This document shows positions 11,821-22,606 of a stretch of DNA of 64,000 bases, one piece after another. The position numbers and the translations under genes were made by a program. Numbering within the stretch: the stretch's first letter is position 1; every line of letters begins with the position of its first letter. The notes beneath the pieces are model-generated. The model saw only the letters and a list, made by a program, of their open reading frames with translations, was not told where the DNA came from and searched no databases. This DNA comes from Aradus depressus (Eukaryota; Arthropoda; Insecta; Hemiptera; Aradidae), in contig OY759221.1 of NCBI GenBank assembly GCA_963662175.1, positions 16,644,027-16,708,026 of the forward strand, written 5' to 3'.

Positions 11821-13085
11821 TCTATATTAATAAAGCTGAAACGGGGTTTGTTTGTTTGTTTGTATGTATGTTTGTTCCAGCATCACACCCAAACCGCTGG
11901 ACGGATTTTTATGAAACTGCCCATGTAGCATTCTTTTGAGCCCGATTGAATAATAGGCTATGTGGCGTCCCAAAATTTTGAACGGGAGGGGGGGTTGTAA
12001 GGGGGGCCTAAGTATATAAATAGTGCTAACACATTAACTAATCGTCGAATTGTCATGAAATTTCACACGTAGTCTTTTTAAAAGCCAAACAAGAAAAAAA
12101 GGTGTGTGGCGTCCCAAAGTTATGAACGGGAGGGGGGGTTGTGGGGGGGCCTAAGTATAAATATAGAGCTAACTCATTAACTAATGGGCGAATCGTCATG
12201 AAATTTCACATGTAGTATTTTTAAAAGCCAAATCGGAAAAAAAGGTGTGTGGCGTCCCAAAGTTATGAACGGGAGGGGGGGTTGTGGGGGGGCCTAAGTA
12301 TAAATATAGTGCTAACACATTAACTAATCGTCGAATTGTCATGAAATTTCACACGTAGTCTTTTTAAAAGCCAAACAAGAAAAAAAGGTGTGTGGCGTCC
12401 CAAAGTTATGAACGGGAGGGGGGGTTGTGGGGGGGCCTAAGTATAAATATAGAGCTAACTCATTAACTAATGGGCGAATCGTCATGAAATTTCACATGTA
12501 GTATTTTTAAAAGCCAAATCGGAAAAAAAGGTGTGTGGCGTCCCAAAGTTTTGATCGGGAGGGGGGGTTGTAAGGGGGGCCTAAGTATATAAATAGTGCT
12601 AACACATTAACTAATGGGCGAATCGTCATGAAATTTCACGTAGTATTTTTAAAAGCCAAATAGGAAAAAAAGGTGTGTGGCGTCCCATAGTTTTGAACGG
12701 GAGGGGGGGGTTGTGGGGGGGCCTAAGTATAAATATAGAGCTAATTCTTTAACGGTTGGTCGGATTGTCACGAAATTTCACATGGAGTATTCCTGAAGGC
12801 CAAATAGAAAAATAAGGTGTGTGGCGTCCCAAAAATTTTGAACGGGAGGGGGGGTTGTGGGGGGGCCTAAGTATAAATATAGAGCTAACTCTTTAACAGT
12901 TGGTCGCATTGTCACGAAGTTTCACATGTAGTATTCCTAAAGGTCAAATAGAAATATTAGGTGTGTGACGGCCCAAAATTTTGAACAGGAAGGAGGGTTG
13001 TGGGGGGGGCTAAATATACATATAGAGTTAGCTCATTAACGGTTGGTCGTATTTTCATGAATCGGATTGTCATGAATTTCACATG
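11821..13085 (+). repeat. Array unit 1: minisatellite A (~145 bp, G-rich)
   Basis: After the (TTTG)n-rich 5' end there are about eight tandem units. Each has a GGGAGGGGGGGTTGTGGGGG-type G cluster, GCCTAAGTATAAATATAG, ATTAACTAATGGGCGAAT, TGAAATTTCACATGTAG and GGTGTGTGGCGTCCCAAA. Units alternate between subtypes (ACTAATGGGCGAATCG and ACGGTTGGTCGGATTG). Confidence 0.88.
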
Positions 13086-14260
13086 TAGTAGTAGTAACTA
13101 TGTATTCGCTGTGGGGTTCACTGTTGCAAGACATTTACTAGCTGTGATGTCCAGCGTTCCTAATATCGTACTAGCTGTGGGGTCCGCTGTTGCAAGTTAC
13201 TTACTAGCTGTAGTGCTCAGCCCCAGCGTTCCTAACTATGTACTGGCTGTGGGGTTCGCTGTTGCAGGGCACCTATAAGACATTTACTAGCTGTAATGCC
13301 CAGCGTTTCTAATTACGTACTAGCTGTGGGGTCTGCTGTTGCAAGGCGCTAGCAGTGTGGCCCAGCGTATTTCACTCGTAGGTACTAGCTGTGGGGTCCG
13401 CCGTTGAAAAACTCATACTAGCTGTGATGCCCTGTGGTTCTAACTACATACTATCTGTGGGGTTCGCAGTTGCAAGGCACCTACTACCTGTAGGGCCCAG
13501 CGTTCCTAAAAACGTACTAGCTGTGGGGTCCGTCGTTGCCAAAGCATACTAGCTGTGATGCCCAGGGTTCCTAATATCGTACTAGCTGTGGGGTCCGTTG
13601 TTGCAAGGCATTTACTAGCTGTAGTGCCCAGCGTTCCTAACTATGTACTAGCTGTGAAGTTCGCTGTTGCAAAGCACTTACTAACTGTAATGCCCAGCGT
13701 ATTTAACTACATACTAGCTGTGGGGTCCGCTGTTGCAAGGCACTTAATAGCTGTGATGCCCAGCGTTCCTAACTTCGTACTAGCTGTGGGGTCCGCTGTT
13801 GCGAGGTCCATACTAGCTGTGGTGACCAGCGTTCCTAACTTCGTCCTAGCTGTGGGGTCCGCTGTTGCAAGGCACTTAATAGCTGTGATGCCCAGCGTTC
13901 CTAACTTCGTACTAGCTGTGGGGTCCGCTGTTGCGAGGCACATACTAGCTGTGGTGACCAGCGTTCCTAACTACGTACTAGCTGTTGGGTCCGCCGTCGC
14001 AAGGCACATACTAGCTATGATGTCCAGCATTCCCTACTACGTACTAGCTGTGGTGCTCAGCGTTGCAAGACACATACTAGCTGTGGTCACAAACGTTCTT
14101 AAGTACGCACTGACTAGGACGTCCAGCGATGCTAAGTATTCACTAGGTGTGGCTTCCGCCGTTGAAAGGCGCATACTAGCTGTGGTGCCCAGGGGTCCTA
14201 AAAACTTACTAGCGTTACAACAGCTGAAGGACTATAAGCCTTATTCCGTATGAATAATTG
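13086..14260 (+). repeat. Array unit 1: minisatellite B (33/66 bp)
   Basis: Two alternating 33-bp halves, GCAAGGCAC..TACTAGCTGTGATGCCCAGCGTT-like and CCTAACTACGTACTAGCTGT..GGTCCGCTGTT-like, make a 66-bp unit. Because 33 is a multiple of three, the frame stays open for 232 codons (13555-14253) and would read as SVPNYVLAVGSAVARHLLAV repeats. Frame-breaking indels elsewhere in the array argue against a protein. Confidence 0.88.
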
Positions 14261-14366
14261 AAAATTATAACATCATGAATGTACTGTCGAGGAACTGAAT
14301 AGCGTTATAGAAGATATTGGGAGAAAAATCAAAGTTCCCCGGGCAACGCCGGGTATAACTGCTATA
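14261..14366 (+). repeat. Array unit 1: internal Helitron 3' end with CTAT
   Basis: The sequence matches the last ~100 bp of the solo Helitron at 5157-5684, including hairpin CCCGGGCAACGCCGGG. It then reads TATAACTGCTATAGA, so the CTAG terminus is lost. Equivalent sites are near 18385 and 21085. Confidence 0.85.
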
Positions 14367-16125
14367 GATTTAATATTTGTTAAAACTGATAGAGAACGAC
14401 CGGATTATCTGAATCCTACACAAAAATCAAAATAAAAATGTTTTTCAAAAAATTTGCGCTATTTAACGGTTTATAGGCTTAATAATTGTTAAAACTGATA
14501 CGACAGATTCAGATATATCCGGAAAGTCCCATCCGAAGGACGACGTGCTCAAGGCTATTTTCAACCTAAGTGAAATTTCACCTACCCAGGTTTATTTACA
14601 TAACATACGTCTCATTATCGAGTACCTCACATTCGAAAAAGTCCTGGAACATCGCTTATAGTCCCATCCGAAGGACGACGTGCTCATAGTTATTTTTCAC
14701 TTCCCGATTAAAACATCTGACCTAAGTGCCTCAGCTAGATTTGTAAGTGGCGATCCTGAGCTCGGTAGACTCCATTCTTCAAATTTCTCGCTTTTTAACG
14801 GTTTATAGATTAAATATTTGTTAAAACTGATAGAGAACGACCGGATTATCTGAACCCCACACAAAAATCAAAATGAAAACGTTTTTCAAAACATTCGCGC
14901 TATTTAACGGTTTATAGGCTTAATAATTGTTAAAACTGATACTACAGATTCAGATATATCCGGAAAGTCCCATCCGAAGGACGACGTGCTCAAGGCTATT
15001 TTCAACCTAAGTGATATTTTACCTACCCAGGTTTATTTACATAACATACGTCTCATTATCGAGTACCTCACATTCGAAAAAGCCCTGGATCATCGCTTAA
15101 AGTCCCATCCGAAGGACGACGTGCTCAAAGTGTTTTTTAACTTCCCGATTGAAACATCTGACCTAAGTGCCTCAACTAGATTTCTAAGTGGCGATCCGGA
15201 GCTCGGTAGACTCCATTCTTGAAATTTCTCGCTTTTTAACGGTTTATAGATTTAATATTTGTTAAAACTGATAGAGAACGACCGGATTATCTGAATCCTA
15301 CACAAAAATCAAAATAAAAATGTTTTTCAAAAAATTTGCGCTATTTAACGGTTTATAGGCTTAATAATTGTTAAAACTGATACGACAGATTCAGATTTAT
15401 CCGGAAAGTCCCATCCGAAGGACGACGTGCTCAAGGCTTTCAACCTAAGTAGAAATTGACCTACCCAGGTTTATTTACATAACATACGTCTCATTATCGA
15501 GTACCTCACATTCGAAAAAGCCCTGGATCATCGCTTAAAGTCCCATCCGAAGGACGACGTGCTCAAAGTGTTTTTTAACTTCCCGATTGAAACATCTGAC
15601 CTAAGTGCCTCAACTAGATTTCTAAGTGGCGATCCAGAGCTCGGTAGACTCCATTCTTGAAATTTCTCGCTTTTTAACGGTTTATAGATTTAATATTTGT
15701 TAAAACTGATAGAGAACGACCGGATTATCTGAATCCTACACAAAAATCAAAATAAAAATGTTTTTCAAAAAATTTGCGCTATTTAACGGTTTATAGGCTT
15801 AATAATTGTTAAAACTGATACGACAGATTCAGATTTATCCGGAAAGTCCCATCCGAAGGACGACGTGCTCAAGGCTTTCAACCTAAGTAGAAATTGACCT
15901 ACCCAGGTTTATTTACATAACATACGTCTCATTATCGAGTACCTCACATTCGAAAAAGCCCTGGATCATCGCTTAAAGTCCCATCCGAAGGACGACGTGC
16001 TCAAAGTGTTTTTTAACTTCCCGATTGAAACATCTGACCTAAGTGCCTCAGCTAGATTTCTAAGTGGCGATCCTGAGCTCGGTAGACTCCATTCTTCAAA
16101 TTTCTTGCTTTTCAACGGTTTATAG
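14367..16125 (+). repeat. Array unit 1: module C, four ~440-bp tandem copies
   Basis: Copies start near 14367, 14807, 15247 and 15687 (TTTAATATTTGTTAAAACTG). Each contains GTCCCATCCGAAGGACGACG twice, plus GAGTACCTCACAT and CATCGCTTAAAG. These blocks match, in order, the middle of the tRNA-SINE found elsewhere in the window, so module C contains an old SINE. Confidence 0.85.
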
Positions 16126-16311
16126 ATTTAATATTTGTTAACTGACAGAGCCATAGAGTGTGCTGGTTTCGGATTATGCCAACGTCAGCACAACGTTCAG
16201 ACTGACTTTAAATATGGTGACACCGATCCACTATGGAAGAAAAATGCCAAAAAAAAAAGATGTATGTATAGATATGAACACAAATTAAAACTTGTGTACA
16301 TTGTGATATAA
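16126..16311 (+). repeat. Linker D before the second Helitron 5' end
   Basis: A unique ~185-bp segment (ACAGAGCCATAGAGTGTGCT, CAACGTCAGCACAACG, GTGACACCGATCCAC, A run, ACACAAATTAAAACTTGTGT) that repeats before units 3 and 4 (about 18835-19023 and 22430-22606). It ends ATATAA directly before TCTATAT. The last part contains a short palindrome (ACACAA..TTGTGT). Confidence 0.8.
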
Positions 16312-19023
16312 TCTATATAAATAAAGCTGAAACGGGGTTTGTTTGTTTGTTTGTATGTTTGTTTGTATGTTTGTTCCAGCATCACGCCCAAACCGCTGGA
16401 CGGATTTTTATGAAACTTCCCATGTAGCATTCTTTTGAGCCCGATTGAATAATAGGCTATGTGGCGTCCCAAAATTTTGATCGGGAGGGGGGGTTGTAAA
16501 GGGGGCCTAAGTATATAAATAGTGCTAACTCATTAACTAATGGTCAAATTGTCTTGAAATTTCACACGTAGTCTTTTTAAAAGCCAAACAGGAAAAAAAG
16601 GTGTGTGGCGTCCCAAAGTTTTGAACGGAAGGGGGGTTGTGGGGGGGCCTAAGTATAAATATAGAGCTAACTCATGAACTAATGGGCGAATCGTCATGAA
16701 ATTTCACATGTAGTATTTTTAAAAGCCAAATAGGAAAAAAAGGTGTGTGGCGTCCCAAAGTTTTGAACGGGAGGGGGGGTGTTGTGGGGGGGCCTAAGTA
16801 TAAATATAGAGCTAACTCTTTAACAGTTGGTCGGATTGTCACGAAGTTTCACATGTAGTATTCCTGAAGACCAAATAAAAAAAATAGGCGGTGTGACGGC
16901 TCAAAATTTTTTACGGGAGGGGGGTAGTGGGGGGGCCTAAGTATAAATATAGAGCTAACTCATTAACTAATGGGCGAATCGTCATGAAATTTCACATGTA
17001 GTATTTTTAAAAGCCAAATAGGAAAAAAAGGTGTGTGGCGTCCCAAAGTTTTGAACGGGAGGGAGGGTTGTGGGGGGGCCTAAGTATAAATATAGAGCTA
17101 ACTCTTTAACGGTTGGTCGGATTGTCACGAAATTTCACATGGAGTATTCCTGAAGACCAAATAGAAAAATGGGCGGTGTGACGGCTCAAAATTTTTTAAC
17201 GGGAGGGGGGAGGGTAGTGGGGGGGCCTAAGTATAAATATAGAGCTAACTCATTAACTAATGGGCGAATCGTCATGAAATTTCACATGTAGTATTTTTAA
17301 AAGCCAAATAGGAAAAAAAGATGTGTGGCGTCCCAAAGTTTTGAACGGGAGGGGGGGTTGTGGGGGGGCCTAAGTATAAATATAGAGCTAACTCTTTAAC
17401 GGTTGATCGTATTGTCATGAATCGGATTGTCATGAATTTCACATGTAGTAGTAGTAACTATGTATTCGCTGTGGGGTTCACTGTTGCAAGACATTTACTA
17501 GCTGTGATGTCCAGCGTTCCTAATATCGTACTAGCTGTGGGGTCCGCTGTTGCAAGGCATTTACTAGCTGTAGTGCTCAGCCCCAGCGTTCCTAACTATG
17601 TACTGGCTGTGGGGTTCGCTGTTGCAAGGCACCTACAAGACATTTACTAGCTGTGATGCCCAGCGTTCCTAATTACGTACTAGCTGTGGGGTCTGCTGTT
17701 GCAAGGCGCTAGCAGTGTGGCCCAGCGTATTTAACTACTTAGGTACTAGCTGTGGGGTCCGCCGTTGCAAGGCACCTACTACCTGTAGGGCCCAGCGTTC
17801 CTAAAAACGTACTAGCTGTGGGGTCCGTCGTTGCAAGGCACTTAATAGCTGTGATGGCCAGCGTATTTAACTACATACTAGCTGTGGGGTCCGCTGTTGC
17901 AAGGCACTTAATAGCTGTGATGCCCAGCGTTCCTAACTTCGTACTAGCTGTGGGGTCCGCTGTTGCGAGGCACATACTAGCTGTGGTGACCAGCGTTCCT
18001 AACTACGTACTAGCTGTTGGGTCCGCCGTCGCAAGGCACATACTAGCTATGATGCCCAGCATTCCCAACTACGTACTAGCTGTGGTGCTCAGCGTTGCAA
18101 GCCACATACTAGCTGTGGTCACAAACGTTCTTAAGTACGCACTGACTAGGACGTCCAGCGATGCTAAGTATTCACTAGGTGTGGCTTCCGCCGTTGAAAG
18201 GCGCATACTAGCTGTGGTGCCCAGGGGTCCTAAAAACTTACTAGCGTTACAACAGCTGAAGGACTATAAGCCTTATTCCGTATGAATAATTGAAAATTAT
18301 AACATCATGAATGTACTGTCGAGGAACTGAATAGCGTTATAGAAGATATTGGGAGAAAAATCAAAGTTCCCCGGGCAACGCCGGGTATAACTGCTATAGA
18401 TTTAATATTTGTTAAAACTGATAGAGAACGACCGGATTATCTGAATCCTACACAAAAATCAAAATAAAAATGTTTTTCAAAAAATTTGCGCTATTTAACG
18501 GTTTATAGGCTTAATAATTGTTAAAACTGATACGACAGATTCAGATTTATCCGGAAAGTCCCATCCGAAGGACGACGTGCTCAAGGCTTTCAACCTAAGT
18601 AGAAATTGACCTACCCAGGTTTATTTACATAACATACGTCTCATTATCGAGTACCTCACATTCGAAAAAGCCCTGGATCATCGCTTAAAGTCCCATCCGA
18701 AAGACGACGTGCTCAAAGTGTTTTTTAACTTCCCGATTGAAACATCTGACCTAAGTGCCTCAGCTAGATTTCTAAGTGGCGATCCTGAGCTCGGTAGACT
18801 CCATTCTTCAAATTTCTTGCTTTTCAACGGTTTATAGATTTAATATTTGTTAACTGACAGAGCCATAGAGTGTGCTGGTTTCGGATTATGCCAACGTCAG
18901 CACAACGTTCAGACTGACTTTAAATATGGTGACACCGATCCACTATGGAAGAAAAATGCCAAAAAAAAAAGATGTATGTATAGATATGAACACAAATTAA
19001 AACTTGTGTACATTGTGATATAA
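16312..19023 (+). repeat. Array macro-unit 2 (2.7 kb)
   Basis: Helitron 5' end, about seven A units, B block (about 17440-18290), CTAT-type terminus (near 18385), one C copy and linker D. From the 5' end to the last linker it is almost base-for-base the same as macro-unit 3 at a 2,700-bp offset; the main difference is a 12-bp change in the (TTTG)n tract. Confidence 0.87.
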
Positions 19024-22000
19024 TCTATATTAATAAAGCTGAAACGGGGTTTGTTTGTTTGTTTGTATGTTTGTTCCAGCATCACGCCCAAACCGCTGGA
19101 CGGATTTTTATGAAACTTCCCATGTAGCATTCTTTTGAGCCCGATTGAATAATAGGCTATGTGGCGTCCCAAAATTTTGATCGGGAGGGGGGGTTGTAAA
19201 GGGGGCCTAAGTATATAAATAGTGCTAACTCATTAACTAATGGTCAAATTGTCTTGAAATTTCACACGTAGTCTTTTTAAAAGCCAAACAGGAAAAAAAG
19301 GTGTGTGGCGTCCCAAAGTTTTGAACGGAAGGGGGGTTGTGGGGGGGCCTAAGTATAAATATAGAGCTAACTCATGAACTAATGGGCGAATCGTCATGAA
19401 ATTTCACATGTAGTATTTTTAAAAGCCAAATAGGAAAAAAAAGTGTGTGGCGTCCCAAAGTTTTGAACGGGAGGGGGGGTGTTGTGGGGGGGCCTAAGTA
19501 TAAATATAGAGCTAACTCTTTAACAGTTGGTCGGATTGTCACGAAGTTTCACATGTAGTATTCCTGAAGACCAAATAAAAAAAATAGGCGGTGTGACGGC
19601 TCAAAATTTTTTACGGGAGGGGGGTAGTGGGGGGGCCTAAGTATAAATATAGAGCTAACTCATTAACTAATGGGCGAATCGTCATGAAATTTCACATGTA
19701 GTATTTTTAAAAGCCAAATAGGAAAAAAAGGTGTGTGGCGTCCCAAAGTTTTGAACGGGAGGGAGGGTTGTGGGGGGGCCTAAGTATAAATATAGAGCTA
19801 ACTCTTTAACGGTTGGTCGGATTGTCACGAAATTTCACATGGAGTATTCCTGAAGACCAAATAGAAAAATAGGCGGTGTGACGGCTCAAAATTTTTTAAC
19901 GGGAGGGGGGAGGGTAGTGGGGGGGCCTAAGTATAAATATAGAGCTAACTCATTAACTAATGGGCGAATCGTCATGAAATTTCACATGTAGTATTTTTAA
20001 AAGCCAAATAGGAAAAAAAGATGTGTGGCGTCCCAAAGTTTTGAACGGGAGGGGGGGTTGTGGGGGGGCCTAAGTATAAATATAGAGCTAACTCTTTAAC
20101 GGTTGATCGTATTGTCATGAATCGGATTGTCATGAATTTCACATGTAGTAGTAGTAACTATGTATTCGCTGTGGGGTTCACTGTTGCAAGACATTTACTA
20201 GCTGTGATGTCCAGCGTTCCTAATATCGTACTAGCTGTGGGGTCCGCTGTTGCAAGGCATTTACTAGCTGTAGTGCTCAGCCCCAGCGTTCCTAACTATG
20301 TACTGGCTGTGGGGTTCGCTGTTGCAAGGCACCTACAAGACATTTACTAGCTGTGATGCCCAGCGTTCCTAATTACGTACTAGCTGTGGGGTCTGCTGTT
20401 GCAAGGCGCTAGCAGTGTGGCCCAGCGTATTTAACTACTTAGGTACTAGCTGTGGGGTCCGCCGTTGCAAGGCACCTACTACCTGTAGGGCCCAGCGTTC
20501 CTAAAAACGTACTAGCTGTGGGGTCCGTCGTTGCAAGGCACTTAATAGCTGTGATGGCCAGCGTATTTAACTACATACTAGCTGTGGGGTCCGCTGTTGC
20601 AAGGCACTTAATAGCTGTGATGCCCAGCGTTCCTAACTTCGTACTAGCTGTGGGGTCCGCTGTTGCGAGGCACATACTAGCTGTGGTGACCAGCGTTCCT
20701 AACTACGTACTAGCTGTTGGGTCCGCCGTCGCAAGGCACATACTAGCTATGATGCCCAGCATTCCCAACTACGTACTAGCTGTGGTGCTCAGCGTTGCAA
20801 GCCACATACTAGCTGTGGTCACAAACGTTCTTAAGTACGCACTGACTAGGACGTCCAGCGATGCTAAGTATTCACTAGGTGTGGCTTCCGCCGTTGAAAG
20901 GCGCATACTAGCTGTGGTGCCCAGGGGTCCTAAAAACTTACTAGCGTTACAACAGCTGAAGGACTATAAGCCTTATTCCGTATGAATAATTGAAAATTAT
21001 AACATCATGAATGTACTGTCGAGGAACTGAATAGCGTTATAGAAGATATTGGGAGAAAAATCAAAGTTCCCCGGGCAACGCCGGGTATAACTGCTATAGA
21101 TTTAATATTTGTTAAAACTGATAGAGAACGACCGGATTATCTGAATCCTACACAAAAATCAAAATAAAAATGTTTTTCAAAAAATTCACGCTATTTAACG
21201 GTTTATAGGCTTAATAATTGTTAAAACTGATACGACAGAATCAGATATATCCGAAAAGTCCCATCCGACGGACGACGTGCTCAAGGCTATTTTCAACCTA
21301 AGTGAAATTTCACCTAACCAGGTTTATTTACATAACATACGTCTCATTATCGAGTACCACACATTCGAAAAAGCCCTGGATCATCGCTTAAAGTCCCATC
21401 CGAAGGACGACGTGCTCAAAGTGTTTTTTAACTTCCCGATTGAAACATCTGACCTAAGTGCCTCAGCTAGATTTCTAAGTGGCGATCCTGAGCTCGGTAG
21501 ACTCCATTCTTCAAATTTCTCGCTTTTTAACGGTTTATAGATTTAATATTTGTTAAAACTAATAGAGAACGACCGGATTATCTGAATCCTACACAAAAAT
21601 CAAAATAAAAATGTTTTTCAAAAAATTCACGCTATTTAACGGTTTATAGGCTTAATAATTGTTAAAACTGATACTACAGATTCAGATTTATCCGGAAAGT
21701 CCCATCCGAAGGACGACGTGCTCAAGGCTATTTTCAACCTAAGTGAAATTTCACCTACCCAGGTTTATTTACATAACATACGTCTCATTATCGAGTACCT
21801 CACATTCGAAAAAGTCCTGGAACATCGCTTAAAGTCCCATCCGAAGGACGACGTGCTCACAGTTATTTTTCACTTCCCGATTAAAACATCTGACCTAAGT
21901 GCCTCAGCTAGATTTGTAAGTGGCGATCCTGAGCTCGGTAGACTCCATTCTTCAAATTTCTCGCTTTTTAACGGTTTATAGATTAAATATTTGTTAAAAC

Positions 22001-22606
22001 TGATAGAGAACGACCGGATTATCTGAACCCCACACAAAAATCAAAATGAAAACATTTTTCAAAAAATTCGCGCTATTTAACGGTTTATAGGCTTAATAAT
22101 TGTTAAAACTGATACTACAGATTCAGATATATCCGGAAAGTCCCATCCGAAGGACGACGTGCTCAAGGCTTTCAACCTAAGTGGAAATTGACCTACCCAG
22201 GTTTATTTACATAACATACGTCTCATTATCGAGTACCTCACATTGGAAAAAGCCCTGGATCATCGCTTAATGTCCCATCCGAAGGACGAAGTGCTCAAAG
22301 TTATTTTTAACTTCCCGATTAAAACATATGACCTAAGTGCCTCAGCTAGATTTCTAAGTGGCGATCCTGAGCTCGGTAGACTCCATTCTTCAAATTTCTT
22401 GCTTTTTAACGGTTTATAGATTTAATATTTGTTAACTGACAGAGCCATAGAGTGTGCTGGTTTCGGATTATGCCAACGTCAGCACAACGTTCAGACTGAC
22501 TTTAAATATGGTGACACCGATCCACTATGGAAGAAAAATGCCAAAAAAAAAAAGATGTATGTATAGATATGAACACAAATTAAAACTTGTGTACATTGTG
22601 ATATAA
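19024..22606 (+). repeat. Array macro-unit 3 (3.6 kb)
   Basis: Same order as unit 2, with the B block at about 20140-20990, but with three C copies (about 21095-22435) followed by linker D. The C copies differ more among themselves than units 2 and 3 differ over the A-B part, so the macro-duplication is younger than the C expansion. Confidence 0.87.

Noticed and set aside
13555..14253. 232-codon open frame as a repeat protein gene
   Set aside because: It is translated 33-bp minisatellite with no conserved start; sister blocks are interrupted by indels and the antisense frame is open as well.
14986..15222. Open frames in module C (MLKAIFNLSDILP...) as small genes
   Set aside because: They are SINE-derived repeat sequence; several C copies are shifted or stopped.
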